Shown here in pieces: positions 1 to 10,000 of a DNA stretch of 64,000 nt (its first letter is position 1; the number at the start of each line of letters is the position of its first letter). Below the pieces are notes generated by a model. That model searched no databases, was not told where the DNA came from, and saw nothing but the letters and a program-made list of their open reading frames with translations. This DNA comes from Xenorhabdus ishibashii (GTDB taxonomy: Bacteria > Pseudomonadota > Gammaproteobacteria > Enterobacterales > Enterobacteriaceae). Location of the stretch: positions 3,230,669 through 3,294,668 of the forward strand of contig NZ_NJAK01000001.1 in the NCBI RefSeq assembly GCF_002632755.1, given 5' to 3'. The translations under genes and the position numbers were made by a program.

Positions 1-252
1 GTGTTTAACCAGACTTATGAGCATGAAAAATTGATCACAGAAGAAATCAATAAACTTGCCCATGTCGCGATGACGACACAAGACTATTCCACTTTTAATT
101 TCTTGCAGTGGTATGTTGCGGAGCAGCATGAAGAAGAAAAACTGTTCAAATCTATTCTGGACAAACTAGAGATGGTAGGGGAAAGTGGAAAAGCCCTGTT
201 CTTGTTGGATAAAGATCTCAAGGGATTATCTGCGGCACCAGCACATGCCTGA
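1..252 (+). CDS. ftnA: Ferritin FtnA, C-terminal part (cut by window edge)
   Basis: The last 83 residues of a bacterial non-haem ferritin, the cytosolic 24-subunit iron store. The fragment contains the very conserved stretch [16 protein letters not shown], the fourth helix of the FtnA bundle with its acidic iron-site residues, and ends with the less conserved tail seen in enterobacterial FtnA. The window opens inside the gene, so the start is not visible; the first GTG is an internal valine codon, not a start. No gene lies in the 298 bases that follow. Confidence 0.9.
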   Translation: MFNQTYEHEKLITEEINKLAHVAMTTQDYSTFNFLQWYVAEQHEEEKLFKSILDKLEMVGESGKALFLLDKDLKGLSAAPAHA

Positions 253-550
253 TTCTTGCATGTTTCAACTTGAGTTTTGCTGGTTATTCTGCCATTTAAA
301 ATCTACTAAGTAGAGAAAATAACCGGATAAATCAATTTGATCTGTTTTCCATCGTAACTCCGTTTCTTTGTGTTTTTTTCATGCCTTGTGAAACTGGGGT
401 TACGGTTCTCCCTCTTTATATTCCCATTTTTGCGTAGTGCCTCACAGGTCGGGACATTACTCGCTGATTATCGCAGATTAAACAGATTTTTTGGTATAGA
501 ATCTCCTTTTAAACATAAAAAATTCATCTACATATTAAAGGGTTATCTAT

Positions 551-937
551 ATGTTTATTCTTAACATCCGTTCATCCTGGACCAAACTATCTGCTCTTGT
601 GGTTCTGTTTGTCGGCATGTCTTGTCAGCAGGCTTTGGCCCATGCTCATTTGAAAGATCAGACTCCCGCAGAAAATACAACGGTTGAAGCAGCCCCACAA
701 ACTATCACTTTGAACTTTTCAGAACGTATTGAGCTTGGGTTCAGTAAGGTAAAATTGATTGGCCCAGAAAAGAGCGTAATTAAAACAGGTAAATTAGAAC
801 TCGATCCTGAGACCAAAACCAAGTTAATTCTGCCAGTTGAAGGCAAACTTGCTACAGGAAAATACAGTGTTGACTGGAGTGTACTTTCTGTCGATGGTCA
901 TAAAACAAAAGGCGTTTATAGTTTTACCGTAAAATAA
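551..937 (+). CDS. yobA: CopC-domain periplasmic copper resistance protein YobA
   Basis: A 128-residue secreted protein of the CopC family. A signal peptide with a hydrophobic core ends at ALAHAHL, so the mature protein starts with the His residue used by CopC proteins as a Cu(II) ligand. The rest is one Ig-like beta-sandwich with the typical pattern P..ntTV..aP..i.L.FSE.ie and a late DGH motif (SVDGHKTKG) that supplies the second copper-site residues. Its stop overlaps the start of the next gene by one base (TAATG), so the two are translationally coupled. In enterobacteria this pair handles periplasmic copper and its membrane partner; the exact transport direction is not settled. Confidence 0.9.
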   Translation: MFILNIRSSWTKLSALVVLFVGMSCQQALAHAHLKDQTPAENTTVEAAPQTITLNFSERIELGFSKVKLIGPEKSVIKTGKLELDPETKTKLILPVEGKLATGKYSVDWSVLSVDGHKTKGVYSFTVK

Positions 938-1860
938 TGATTTCTCTAGAGGCGCTATACGTATTCTGCCGTTTCTCTCATTTTGTGGTCGTTATGTTGA
1001 TGTTTGGCCTTAGCTTATTCACTGTAATGCTTGTTTCTGGTCATTTCTCGCTCCTGATGAGAGAACGGTTAAAAGTTGGTGTTTTAATCAGCACCGTGCT
1101 GGCTTTTATCACCTCAATCATCTGGTTTATTGTACAGGCTGGATTAATGGGAGATGGCTGGCACGATGTTTATGCTCTGGATATCTGGCTGTCTGTCTTG
1201 GAAACCTCTTTTGGACAAGTATGGAAATGGCAGTTATTGACTGCTGTACTTGCTGTTGGTGGGCTGTTCCTTTCTAATATTAAGGTCAGAAATTTCCTGT
1301 TATTAGGTTGTTCTTTCATTTTACTTTCAAGCCATGCTTTCATTGGACATGCCGCTATGTATGAAGGAAACATAGGGTTATTACTTCAAGCCAATCAGGT
1401 TATTCATTTACTCAGTGCAGGTTACTGGTTTGGTGGATTGTGGCCATTCTTACTGTGTCTGCAATTCTTGCGATTACGTCAATCAGTAGAAGCAAACTTA
1501 TCGCCTAATGCGACTAACTTATATGCAGATAGCATAACAGCCATGAGAAAATTTTCTCTTTATGGGCATTTTGCCGTGTCTCTGGTGATTGTGACTGGAA
1601 TTGTGAGCAGTGTGATTCTCATTCCAGGTTGGCCCATTTTCAGTCGAACTCTGTCTGAATACCAATCCATGCTATGGTTAAAAATAGTTCTGGTTACTGG
1701 AATGGTTCTTTTGGCTTTGATTAACCGCTATATTTTAGTTCCCAAATTAAAACAGAAAAAGTGCTATCAGCAATTGATAATCAATAGTTGGCTGGAAATT
1801 ATTCTGGGTACAACCGTATTATTATGCGTAGCGATTTTTGCAACGCAACCTCCTGCGTGA
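937..1860 (+). CDS. yebZ: CopD-family copper resistance inner membrane protein YebZ
   Basis: A 307-residue integral membrane protein with about eight hydrophobic segments, matching the CopD family. Conserved His residues sit in membrane segments (FSHFV near the N-terminus, SSHAFIGHA and QVIHLLSAGYWFGGLWP in the middle), the expected metal or haem-type ligands of the family. It starts on the ATG that overlaps the yobA stop. The following yebY completes the same three-gene order known in other enterobacteria. Confidence 0.9.
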   Translation: MISLEALYVFCRFSHFVVVMLMFGLSLFTVMLVSGHFSLLMRERLKVGVLISTVLAFITSIIWFIVQAGLMGDGWHDVYALDIWLSVLETSFGQVWKWQLLTAVLAVGGLFLSNIKVRNFLLLGCSFILLSSHAFIGHAAMYEGNIGLLLQANQVIHLLSAGYWFGGLWPFLLCLQFLRLRQSVEANLSPNATNLYADSITAMRKFSLYGHFAVSLVIVTGIVSSVILIPGWPIFSRTLSEYQSMLWLKIVLVTGMVLLALINRYILVPKLKQKKCYQQLIINSWLEIILGTTVLLCVAIFATQPPA

Positions 1861-1952
1861 TTCTTGAATGATTGGTGTAAATCTGGGTACATAAACAGGA
1901 AGATTAGCGATAAAATCACGGCATGTATGTATCTATCAGGGGAAAGATGATA

Positions 1953-2303
1953 ATGAAACGACTATTTTGGGCTGTGCCTCTTTTGCTTCTCTCTTTTCAG
2001 GGAGTAGCTGCGCCAATAAAAACGATTAGTAAGTTACAGTTTGGCAAACAGTGGGCATTTACTCGCGAAGAAGTTATGCTTGATTGTCGAACAGATGGAG
2101 CGTTGTTTGTGATAAATCCTAGCACATTGATGCAGTATCCGTTGAATGATCAAGCAACACAACTGATGCAAGCCAACCAGGTAATTGCATCATCATTAGA
2201 TACAATCCTCTTAAATGATCCCGATCATCCCAATCAAAAAATGAGCATTGAGCCATTTCAAAAAGCAGCATTGGCTTTATGTGACTATTCATCCAACCGA
2301 TAA
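1953..2303 (+). CDS. yebY: YebY family small exported protein
   Basis: About 116 residues, starting [14 protein letters not shown] with a signal peptide ending around GVAAP. I chose the ATG at 1953 because AGGGGAAAG lies at the right distance upstream; the ATG at 1923 would add ten residues in front of the signal peptide and the one at 1947 sits too close to the ribosome site. Two cysteines (MLDCRTDG and LALCDYSS) probably form a disulfide. It resembles the DUF2511 protein YebY that follows yebZ in enterobacteria, linked to periplasmic copper. The gene is followed directly by the SdsR-like RNA, as in E. coli. Confidence 0.82.
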   Translation: MKRLFWAVPLLLLSFQGVAAPIKTISKLQFGKQWAFTREEVMLDCRTDGALFVINPSTLMQYPLNDQATQLMQANQVIASSLDTILLNDPDHPNQKMSIEPFQKAALALCDYSSNR

Positions 2304-2347
2304 TGGTTAAAGTTTGGTAAATCATTGTATGTCAACTACGCTTTAGA

Positions 2348-2447
2348 TAGTCAGTTGTTCTACGTCTCAATGGCAATTTTTAACGCAAGGCTCTTTGACA
2401 GAGCCATTTTCCCTGGGCCGAGTAGAGGAGTAAACTCGGCCTTTTTT
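2348..2447 (+). ncRNA. sdsR: SdsR (RyeB) sigma-S dependent small RNA
   Basis: Downstream of yebY, where E. coli also carries sdsR, lies a core nearly identical to the known RNA: a GGCTC/GAGCC hairpin, then the unpaired CATTTTCCCTGG, then a hairpin GGCCGAGT...ACTCGGCC followed by seven T. The 5' half (ATGGCAATTTTTAACGCA) also matches the E. coli RNA (ATGCCAACTTTTAGCGCA). The sequence CTACGCT at about 2334-2340 resembles a sigma-S minus-10 element and places the start near 2347; the exact 5' end is inferred. SdsR is a stationary-phase Hfq-bound regulator of outer membrane and DNA repair mRNAs. Confidence 0.78.
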
Positions 2448-2832
2448 TGCCCGTTATAAAGGGCGAATATTTTTATTTCCTTTTCAATAAATTACTTTAT
2501 TTCTTAGGTGTATAATAAGTAAGTGAAAATAAAACAACCAATTAAAGTAACGATAAGGTGTTTTATAATAAAAATATGAGCAAAGGCACGATCCTGGGTG
2601 CAAGTCAGGCTATCTTTTAAATAAGCTGTGATATATCCCTAAGTTTTATAAGTGCATACTGGTAAAAATAATTAAAGAAAATTTAAATTCAGGAAGAAAA
2701 ACGATATTCTGGAAGAAAATTTAAATCATAGTGATAGATTATGCTTAGAAATAGTCTGTTAAACACGATGAAAATTTAATGTAAAATCATTGTTTTCATT
2801 TTGTTAAATGTTTATCTGTTGCGTAGGAGCTT
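2448..2832. other. AT-rich intergenic region before msrC
   Basis: 385 bases without a supportable gene. It is very AT-rich and shows no long hairpin. It must hold the msrC promoter; no operator was recognised. AGGAGC at about 2827 is the msrC ribosome site. Confidence 0.5.
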
Positions 2833-3330
2833 ATGGATAAGAATAAATTTTATCAAGAGTTAGCAGATAGTCTGATGGCACTGCTATCAGGGGAATACGA
2901 TCTTATCGCTTCTCTGGCTAACACAAGTGCATTGTTATATGAACGTTTGGAACATGTTAATTGGGTCGGCTTTTATTTAGTTGATGATGATACTCTGGTA
3001 TTAGGGCCATTTCAGGGTAAGATTGCTTGCGTTCGTATTCCGGTAGGAAAAGGGGTATGCGGAACGGCTGTTGCAAATAAGAGTATACAACGTATTTCTG
3101 ATGTACATGCTTTTCCTGATCATATAGCCTGCGATGTCACCAGTAATGCTGAAATTGTACTTCCCTTAGAAATCAATGGGCAAGTTATTGGCGTTTTGGA
3201 TATTGATAGCACGGTTTTTGATCGGTTTGACGAGAATGATGAAAATGGTTTGAAAGCGCTAGTTATCAGGCTTTGTAACCATTTGAAACAATGTGTTATG
3301 TCAAAATATCTACAACAGAACGTAACTTAA
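2833..3330 (+). CDS. msrC: Free methionine-R-sulfoxide reductase (GAF domain)
   Basis: A 165-residue single GAF-domain protein of the fRMsr (YebR/MsrC) family, which reduces free L-methionine-(R)-sulfoxide in the cytosol using thioredoxin. The three family cysteines are present at residues 66 (KIACVR), 76 (GVCGTA) and 100 (IACDV), with the 10 and 24 residue spacing of the E. coli enzyme. The NWVGFY and DID motifs around the substrate pocket are also kept. It precedes proQ, as in E. coli. Confidence 0.93.
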   Translation: MDKNKFYQELADSLMALLSGEYDLIASLANTSALLYERLEHVNWVGFYLVDDDTLVLGPFQGKIACVRIPVGKGVCGTAVANKSIQRISDVHAFPDHIACDVTSNAEIVLPLEINGQVIGVLDIDSTVFDRFDENDENGLKALVIRLCNHLKQCVMSKYLQQNVT

Positions 3331-3425
3331 CATACGTATAACGTGGCATTTATCAGCAACGCTATTATAATGTCGCCTGTTCATGCCTGCGCTGGTTGGC
3401 AAAACCGTTGTAATCAGGAAATTTC

Positions 3426-4136
3426 ATGGAAAATCAACCTAAGTTGAACAGTAGTAAAGAAGTCATTGCTTTCTTGGCTGAGCGCTTCCCGCTTTGCTTT
3501 GTAGCAGAAGGTGAAGCACGTCCTTTGAAGATTGGGATCTTTCAGGACATCGTTGAACGTATTCAGGGCGAAGAGTGTTTGAGTAAAACACAGCTCCGTT
3601 CTGCTTTGCGCTTGTATACCTCCAGTTGGCGCTATCTCTATGGTGTAAAAGAAGGAGCTCAGCGTGTCGACCTTGACGGGAACATGTGTGGCGAGCTGGA
3701 AATCGAACATATTGAACATGCGCGTCAGCAACTAGCGGAAGCGAAAGCGCGGATACAGGCTCAACGATCTGAACAAAATGCCAAGAAGCGTGAAACTGAA
3801 AACGTATCTGACAAGAAAAATGAACGCCCTGTGAATAAAAAACCAGCTCCTCGTCGTCAAAAGAGATCAGGTGATGGTGAAAAACGTCCAGTGCGTTCAC
3901 AAAACCGCCCGCAACAATCGCGTAAACCAGAAGATAAAACCATAAAAAAAATTGCACAACCTGAGTTAAACTCAGTCACTGACGTATCCTCTTTGAAAGT
4001 CGGTCAGACAATCAAAGTCAATGTAGGAAAAAGCCTAATGGATGCATCTGTGCTTGAAATTGCAAAAGATGGTGTCAGGGTGCAGCTACCTACTGGTTTA
4101 GCAATGATTGTACGCGCAGAACACTTAAAGTTCTGA
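3426..4136 (+). CDS. proQ: RNA chaperone ProQ
   Basis: A 236-residue RNA-binding protein. Residues 1-120 form the FinO/ProQ domain ([36 protein letters not shown]), residues 120-180 are a highly basic, low-complexity linker, and the last 55 form the Tudor-like domain ending in RAEHLKF. ProQ binds many sRNAs and mRNA 3' ends. The gene stops 19 bases before the prc start, as in other enterobacteria where both are co-transcribed. Confidence 0.95.
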   Translation: MENQPKLNSSKEVIAFLAERFPLCFVAEGEARPLKIGIFQDIVERIQGEECLSKTQLRSALRLYTSSWRYLYGVKEGAQRVDLDGNMCGELEIEHIEHARQQLAEAKARIQAQRSEQNAKKRETENVSDKKNERPVNKKPAPRRQKRSGDGEKRPVRSQNRPQQSRKPEDKTIKKIAQPELNSVTDVSSLKVGQTIKVNVGKSLMDASVLEIAKDGVRVQLPTGLAMIVRAEHLKF

Positions 4137-4155
4137 TACGGAGGCCAACTTGGGC

Positions 4156-6234
4156 ATGAACAAACTCATTATATTGGCTTTCGTTTTAGGTCTATCATTT
4201 TCTAGTATAGGTTATGCAGATACTATTAATGGCAATATCGCGAATGGCAGCCACGCTAACGCTAATAATACGGCTGTTCTCAGTCTGAGCCAGTTACCAG
4301 ATTTAAAACCGGAACCACAACATCCCACCGTAAGTAAGCGGATTGTTTCCCGCTTTCTTCGTTCTCATTATCGCCAGTTTTATCTGGATGCAGATTTTTC
4401 AGGAAAAATTTTTGATCGTTACCTGAATCAACTGGATTATGGACATAATGTTTTTTTTGCATCTGATATCGCACAATTTGCAGCTCGAAAGGGAAAATTA
4501 GGAAAAGAGCTTGAAAATGGTGATCTAAAACTTCCGTATGATCTATTCAATTTGATGCAAAAGCGCCGCTTTGAACGCTATCAATATGTGCTCGCTCGTT
4601 TAGAGCAGCCCGTTGATTTAAACGGTCATGACACCATTGAAACCGACCGTATCAAAGCACCATGGCCAAAGAGTGTTGAAGAGTTGAATAGACTTTGGGA
4701 TGCTAAAATCAAATTTGATTGGATAAACCTCAAATTATCCGGCAAAGACGATAAAGAAATCAAAGAAACTCTGACTAAACGCTATCGAATGTTATTAAAA
4801 CGTCTCACACAAACCAAGAGTGAGGATGTTTTTCAAAGCATTATGATGGCTTTTGCCCGTGAAATAGATCCGCATACCAGTTATCTCTCACCTCGTGATA
4901 CAGAACAGTTTAATTCAGAGATGAGCTTATCTCTTGAAGGCATCGGTGCTGTTTTACAATATGATGATGAGTATGTTTCCATTCGTTCATTGCTTGCGGG
5001 CGGTCCAGCAGCTAAAAGCAATTTATTGAAAGTTGGAGATAAAATTATTGGTGTTGGGCAGGTAGGCAAACCAATTGTTGATGTTGTTGGATGGCGTTTG
5101 GAAGATGTCGTTGCTCTTATCAAAGGGCCTAAGGGGAGTAAAGTCCGCCTTGAAATCATTCCAAGTACGAAAGGGGCAAAAAACCACATTGTTACCTTAA
5201 CTCGTGAAAATATCCGCCTTGAAGATAATGCTGTCAAGATGTCGGTGAAAACGGTAGGGAAGGAGAAGGTTGGTGTCCTGGATATACCCAGTTTCTATGT
5301 CGGCTTAACTAACGATGTGAAAGTGCAGTTGCAGAAACTCACTAAACAGGGGGTTTCATCGGTTGTTATTGATTTGCGTGGTAATGGTGGTGGAGCGTTG
5401 ACAGAAGCTGTATCGCTATCTGGCTTGTTTATTCCTACTGGCCCCATTGTTCAGATTCGGGACAATACCGGCAGAGTGAAAGTGGAGGCAGATACAGATG
5501 AAGCAATATACTATAAAGGTCCTCTGGTCGTTCTGACTGATAATAGAAGTGCTTCTGCATCTGAAATCTTTGCGGCCGCAATGCAAGATTATGGTCGTGG
5601 ATTAATTGTGGGAGAACCTTCTTTCGGTAAAGGTACAGTTCAGCAATACCGCCCTCTAAATCGCATTTATGATCAAATGTTACAACCTGAATGGCCTGAA
5701 ATTGGCTCTGTGCAATACACGATCCAGAAATTCTATCGGATAAATGGAGGTAGCACCCAGCTTAAGGGAGTAACGCCTGATATAGTTATGCCGACAGGAG
5801 AAGAACCTTCTGAAATAGGGGAAAGTCAGGAAGATAATGCGCTACCTTGGGACAGCATTCAACCTGCACATTATACTTCTTCGAAAGTAATTTCAGAGTT
5901 AACGCCGCTATTGACTAAGCAGTATAATCAACGAATTGCCAATGATCCTGAATTTAAATATATCAAACAGGATATTGCTTATTATAAAGTTATTAAAGAA
6001 CGTAAGGGCGTTTATTCCTTGAACTATGCTCAAAGAGAGAAAGAAAACAAGGAATACGAAACAATTAAATTGAATCGTCTTAATGAACGCTTTAAACGAG
6101 AAGGTAAAAAAACGCTCAAATCGCTTGATGATTTGCCAAAAGATTATAAAGGGCCAGATCCTTACTTAAATGAATCTGTAAAAATTGCTCTGGATTTGGC
6201 GCATCAGCCTGCTGAAATGGCTGTAACGAGATAG
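4156..6234 (+). CDS. prc: Tail-specific protease Prc (Tsp)
   Basis: About 692 residues. A periplasmic C-terminal processing protease with a signal peptide (cleavage near SIGYADT), an N-terminal helical region, a PDZ domain around residues 240-330 (LEGIGAVLQ...GGPAAKS) and an S41 serine protease domain. The Ser/Lys dyad is visible: NRSASASEIF, with the lysine 25 residues after the first Ser of SASE in PSFGKGTVQQ. Prc trims the lipoprotein-linked hydrolase MepS and other tailed proteins. I favour the ATG at 4156 after CGGAGG; an in-frame TTG at 4150 is possible but gives a poorer leader. Confidence 0.95.
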   Translation: MNKLIILAFVLGLSFSSIGYADTINGNIANGSHANANNTAVLSLSQLPDLKPEPQHPTVSKRIVSRFLRSHYRQFYLDADFSGKIFDRYLNQLDYGHNVFFASDIAQFAARKGKLGKELENGDLKLPYDLFNLMQKRRFERYQYVLARLEQPVDLNGHDTIETDRIKAPWPKSVEELNRLWDAKIKFDWINLKLSGKDDKEIKETLTKRYRMLLKRLTQTKSEDVFQSIMMAFAREIDPHTSYLSPRDTEQFNSEMSLSLEGIGAVLQYDDEYVSIRSLLAGGPAAKSNLLKVGDKIIGVGQVGKPIVDVVGWRLEDVVALIKGPKGSKVRLEIIPSTKGAKNHIVTLTRENIRLEDNAVKMSVKTVGKEKVGVLDIPSFYVGLTNDVKVQLQKLTKQGVSSVVIDLRGNGGGALTEAVSLSGLFIPTGPIVQIRDNTGRVKVEADTDEAIYYKGPLVVLTDNRSASASEIFAAAMQDYGRGLIVGEPSFGKGTVQQYRPLNRIYDQMLQPEWPEIGSVQYTIQKFYRINGGSTQLKGVTPDIVMPTGEEPSEIGESQEDNALPWDSIQPAHYTSSKVISELTPLLTKQYNQRIANDPEFKYIKQDIAYYKVIKERKGVYSLNYAQREKENKEYETIKLNRLNERFKREGKKTLKSLDDLPKDYKGPDPYLNESVKIALDLAHQPAEMAVTR

Positions 6235-6256
6235 TCTTAAAATTCGTTATAGATAA

Positions 6257-6285
6257 AAGGCCGGCTTGGTAGTCGGCCTTTTTTA
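6257..6285 (+). terminator. Rho-independent terminator after prc
   Basis: AAGGCCG, a ten-base loop and CGGCCTT, followed by a T run. It lies 22 bases after the prc stop and ends the proQ-prc transcript. Confidence 0.85.
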
Positions 6286-6412
6286 TTATATTGTAAAGTT
6301 ATGTTGTTTTTGTCGCTTAACGTCTTCAAAAACTTGAATAATATGGGAATAGCCCCATCTTATGGCTTAACGCTTAGTTGAACTGTTTGATAATTAAAGG
6401 AAGCAAATTTAT

Positions 6413-7297
6413 ATGATGAGAATCGCCTTATTCCTTCTCACAAACCTTGCTGTCATGGTGGTGTTTGGAATAATACTTTCACTTACAGGAGTTCAGCGGA
6501 GCAGTGTAGCTGGTCTCATGATTATGGCGGGTTTGTTCGGTTTTGGTGGTGCATTCATTTCGTTATTAATGTCGAAATGGATGGCTCTGCGCTCTGTTGG
6601 TGGTCAGGTTATTGAAAAACCTTCCAATGAAATTGAAGCCTGGTTGATGGAAACTGTACGTCGTCAAGCGGATCAAGTTGGAATTACTATGCCGCAAGTG
6701 GCTATCTATGATGCCTTGGATATTAACGCATTTGCTACAGGGGCACGCCGTAATGCTTCTCTGGTTGCTGTTAGTACAGGGTTACTGAATAATATGAGCC
6801 GTGATGAAGCTGAAGCCGTCATTGCCCATGAAATTAGCCATATTGCCAATGGTGATATGGTGACGATGACATTGTTGCAGGGGATTGTGAACACATTTGT
6901 TATCTTTATTTCACGTATCATTGCACAGGCCGCTGCAAGTTTCCTTTCCAGCAACGATGATGAAAGTGAAAGCAGCAGCAATGGTAATCCAATCGTCTAC
7001 ATGGTGATTTCCATGGTGTTGGAGATCGTATTTGGTATCCTGGCAAGTATTATTACCATGTGGTTCTCCCGTTATCGTGAATTCCATGCAGATGCAGGAT
7101 CAGCGAAATTAGTTGGCCGCGAAAAGATGATTGCAGCGTTACAACGTCTTAAGACCAGCTATGAACCTCAGGAAGAGGGGAGAATGATGGCGTTCTGTAT
7201 TAATGGCAAAGCTAAGAGTTTTAGTGAGTTGTTTTTATCTCATCCGCCGTTGGATAAGCGTATTGAAGCTCTTCGTAGTGGTGAATATATAAAGTAA
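6413..7297 (+). CDS. htpX: Membrane zinc metalloprotease HtpX
   Basis: 294 residues, the normal length. Two N-terminal membrane segments (about 5-22 and 32-55) are followed by a cytosolic M48 protease domain with the zinc motif HEISH at residues 139-143 and the third ligand region [11 protein letters not shown] further on. Two more hydrophobic segments lie between. HtpX acts with FtsH in inner membrane protein quality control and is usually induced by envelope stress; no CpxR site was recognised upstream. Starts ATGATG after AAGGAAG. Confidence 0.96.
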   Translation: MMRIALFLLTNLAVMVVFGIILSLTGVQRSSVAGLMIMAGLFGFGGAFISLLMSKWMALRSVGGQVIEKPSNEIEAWLMETVRRQADQVGITMPQVAIYDALDINAFATGARRNASLVAVSTGLLNNMSRDEAEAVIAHEISHIANGDMVTMTLLQGIVNTFVIFISRIIAQAAASFLSSNDDESESSSNGNPIVYMVISMVLEIVFGILASIITMWFSRYREFHADAGSAKLVGREKMIAALQRLKTSYEPQEEGRMMAFCINGKAKSFSELFLSHPPLDKRIEALRSGEYIK

Positions 7298-7329
7298 TGC
7301 TATTAATTTCTAATAACTAATATAGATAT

Positions 7330-7366
7330 AAAGCCGAGATTCATCATGATTCTCGGCTTTATTTAA
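7330..7366. terminator. Terminator hairpin between htpX and tcyP
   Basis: AAAGCCGAGA and TCTCGGCTTT pair around a twelve-base loop and are followed by TATTTAAT on the plus strand and A/T-rich sequence on the other. It lies between convergent genes, so it can serve both. Confidence 0.75.
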
Positions 7367-7429
7367 TCTTCAGGGGAAATGCATGTTAGTGGCAGTATGT
7401 TTTCTCTGGTTTATTTCATCAGGCTTGAA

Positions 7430-8818
7430 TTAAGATTTTTTTACCACTTTTTCGTCTTGCTCAAACACCTCTTTATTGGTTTTTCTCATCAACTGACTGG
7501 TGATTGTACCTGCTGTCATAGCACCATTAACATTTAATGCTGTGCGTCCCATGTCGATCAAAGGCTCAACAGAAATGAGCAGTGCCACTAAGGTAACAGG
7601 TAGACCCATAGCAGGTAAAACAATCAATGCCGCAAATGTTGCGCCACCACCAACACCAGCCACCCCTGCAGAGCTGATAGTCACAACTCCCACAAGAGTT
7701 GCAATCCACACTGGATCAAAGGGGTTAATACCCACGGTTGGAGCCACCATCACTGCCAACATAGCTGGATAAATGCCTGCACAGCCATTTTGCCCAATAG
7801 TCGCGCCAAAAGAGGCGGAAAAACTGGCAATAGACTCTGGTATACCGAGGCGACGAGTTTGTGTTTCAACGTTCAGGGGAATACTTGCAGCGCTTGAACG
7901 GCTGGTAAATGCGAATGTCAATACGGGGCCTGCTTTTTTAAAGAATTTCAGGGGATTGATACCGGTAAATGCCAGAAGACCGCCATGTACTATAAACATC
8001 AGGCCAAGGGCGATGTAGGAAGCAACAACAAAACTACCTAATTGAGTAATGTCTTGGATATTAGAACTGGCAACAACTTTGGTCATTAAAGCCATCACGC
8101 CGTATGGAGTGAGACGCATAACTAACCTAACCAGCTTCATTGCCCATGCTTGCATTGTATCAATAGCAACAAGAGCCCGTTTACCGCGCTCCTGATCATC
8201 TTGAATCATTTGTAGCGCAGCGATGCCTAAAAATGTCGCAAAAATTACCACACTAATAATGGAAGTAGGACGCGCTCCCGTTAGGTCAGCAAAGGGATTT
8301 TTAGGAATAAAAGAGAGAATGATTTGAGGCACACTCATATCTGCAACTTTGTCAATATAATTGCTTTCAATTGCTAATAAACGAGTAGTTTCTTGAGAGC
8401 CTTGAATAAGCCCTGCTGCACTTAGTCCAAACAAATTGGCAATTACAATACCGATTAAAGCGGAAATCGCTGTTGTGAAAAGTAATGTACCAATGGTAAA
8501 AAAGCTGATCTTTCCTAAGGAAGATGCTTTGTGTAAACGGGCAACGGCACTTAGGATAGAAGCAAAAACTAACGGCATGATAACCATTTGTAGCAGTTGT
8601 ACATAACCATTACCAACAATATTGAACCATTTAATCGATTCTTTTACGGTAAGGTTATCTGTTCCATAAACGATGTTTAATGCCAACCCAAAAACGACAC
8701 CTACGACTAGAGCTACAAGAACTTTTTTGGACAAGCTCCATTTATTTGAGCTTGTTTTTGCTAATAGAATAAGCAGTGCTACAAAAACCAACACGTTGAT
8801 GATGAGTGGTAAGTTCAT
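7430..8818 (-). CDS. tcyP: L-cystine importer TcyP (dicarboxylate/amino acid:cation symporter family)
   Basis: 462 residues with about nine membrane segments and re-entrant loops typical of the DAACS family. The serine-rich hairpin motif [16 protein letters not shown] and the [11 protein letters not shown] region identify the L-cystine-specific TcyP/YdjN branch. It imports cystine across the inner membrane driven by ion symport. The product is full length. It faces htpX tail to tail; its promoter must lie in the 390-base region upstream. Confidence 0.92.
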   Translation of the reverse strand: MNLPLIINVLVFVALLILLAKTSSNKWSLSKKVLVALVVGVVFGLALNIVYGTDNLTVKESIKWFNIVGNGYVQLLQMVIMPLVFASILSAVARLHKASSLGKISFFTIGTLLFTTAISALIGIVIANLFGLSAAGLIQGSQETTRLLAIESNYIDKVADMSVPQIILSFIPKNPFADLTGARPTSIISVVIFATFLGIAALQMIQDDQERGKRALVAIDTMQAWAMKLVRLVMRLTPYGVMALMTKVVASSNIQDITQLGSFVVASYIALGLMFIVHGGLLAFTGINPLKFFKKAGPVLTFAFTSRSSAASIPLNVETQTRRLGIPESIASFSASFGATIGQNGCAGIYPAMLAVMVAPTVGINPFDPVWIATLVGVVTISSAGVAGVGGGATFAALIVLPAMGLPVTLVALLISVEPLIDMGRTALNVNGAMTAGTITSQLMRKTNKEVFEQDEKVVKKS

Positions 8819-9208
8819 CTCTAGTCTCCAAAAATTATATACTTTTTATATTTCGAGTGGCGGTATGCAGTCTGGAATATAGATTTGTAAGTTGTATTCC
8901 AATTTGAAATCTATTTCCTACATACCATGAAGTACTTAAGATGAAATTTTATCAGTATAAAAATTCTCTTTCTTATAATTAAATGTAATTTAATATAATC
9001 ATTTTTTACTAGCTAGTTCAATTGGTTATATATTCTAATGAAATTCTGTTTGTTTTTTGTTTGATAAAGGCTGCGAAGGCAATATATCGTTAATTTAAAA
9101 TGATTTTTTTAAGGTGATGAGAGGGGGAGTAAAAGATTGTTTATATTTTTCAGGTAACCCCATTTTAAAATGGGGCTAAGATATTTATTTTATGTGTATA
9201 CTGATCAG
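8819..9208. other. Intergenic region upstream of tcyP
   Basis: 390 bases, strongly AT-rich, with no supportable gene. It contains the tcyP promoter (minus strand) and, near its right end, the 18-base palindrome listed separately. No CysB site could be picked out by eye. Confidence 0.5.
9158..9175. repeat. Perfect 18-bp palindrome CCCCATTTTAAAATGGGG
   Basis: Two nine-base arms with no spacer, 33 bases past the end of ydjM. No T tail follows on either strand, so as RNA it would be a poor classic terminator. It could be a protein binding site. Confidence 0.6.
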
Positions 9209-9802
9209 TTACTTGTAGAAATTTTGTAGCTTATCAATCGATAATTTATCAAACTGTATTTTGTTAAATTGCAAGTTGTTTAAATAATGAGCGAATGAAA
9301 AATTGATGTGTTGTGGAAGGATAATAGCGATTACCACTACCAGTACGGCAATAAAACGTTCGGCTTTTTTACGTTCCTTACCTCTAAGAATAGGCAAACA
9401 AAAACGCATTCTTAGCGGCCATAATAGTGGAATACCAGCGGGGGTAAGCATATCAGCAATAAGATGGCTGATATAACCGATAACCATTGCATGGATAAAG
9501 TCAGTTGGAATGGGCCAATTAGAAGGTATTTCAGTCTGGAATAGAGTAACCCCCACGAGTAGTGCTAATAAACTATGTGTAAATCCACGATGTCCGCATA
9601 ATCGGGCGATTGGAATGGATATAAAGCGGAACAATCTGCCTAGGGTTGAACTTGGATGGTCGATATCTGGCAACAATGAAGCCAGAAGTACGCCGGGAAG
9701 CATGTGTAACCAGTCTCCCTGTGCTATTTCTGGTGTGATTTCTAGCTGGTGAGCCAATACAAGGCTGGCAACGGAAAAAAGAAGATGTCCTTCTGCTGTC
9801 AT
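9209..9802 (-). CDS. ydjM: YdjM family inner membrane metal-dependent hydrolase
   Basis: 197 residues of the YdjM/LexA-regulated membrane-bound hydrolase family. It begins MTAEGHLLFSVASLVLAH, and carries the family His/Asp clusters LLPDIDHPSSTLGR and HRGFTHSLLAL, then the motif GYISHLIADMLTPAGIPLLWP. Several hydrophobic segments place it in the inner membrane. Substrate is unknown. In E. coli ydjM is SOS-induced; I did not see a clear LexA box before this start. Confidence 0.88.
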   Translation of the reverse strand: MTAEGHLLFSVASLVLAHQLEITPEIAQGDWLHMLPGVLLASLLPDIDHPSSTLGRLFRFISIPIARLCGHRGFTHSLLALLVGVTLFQTEIPSNWPIPTDFIHAMVIGYISHLIADMLTPAGIPLLWPLRMRFCLPILRGKERKKAERFIAVLVVVIAIILPQHINFSFAHYLNNLQFNKIQFDKLSIDKLQNFYK

Positions 9803-10000
9803 AACGATTTATACTAATTTATTTATGCTGATTGCTGTTTATACATACAGTGAGGCAGTATAGAGGGTTTTGCCTGAGGAAGATAGAGGGTAACAAGGAA
9901 AATTTTTTAAGCTGTGGTTTGGTTGGTTGAAGGAGAAGGTTGATATTTGCGCTACCATATACAGAAAAATAAGAATTAAAGAATGGCAGCGCGATGGCTA

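Noticed and set aside
3463..3957. 164-codon frame opposite proQ
   Set aside because: Shadow frame of the real proQ gene with no ribosome site and unlikely composition.
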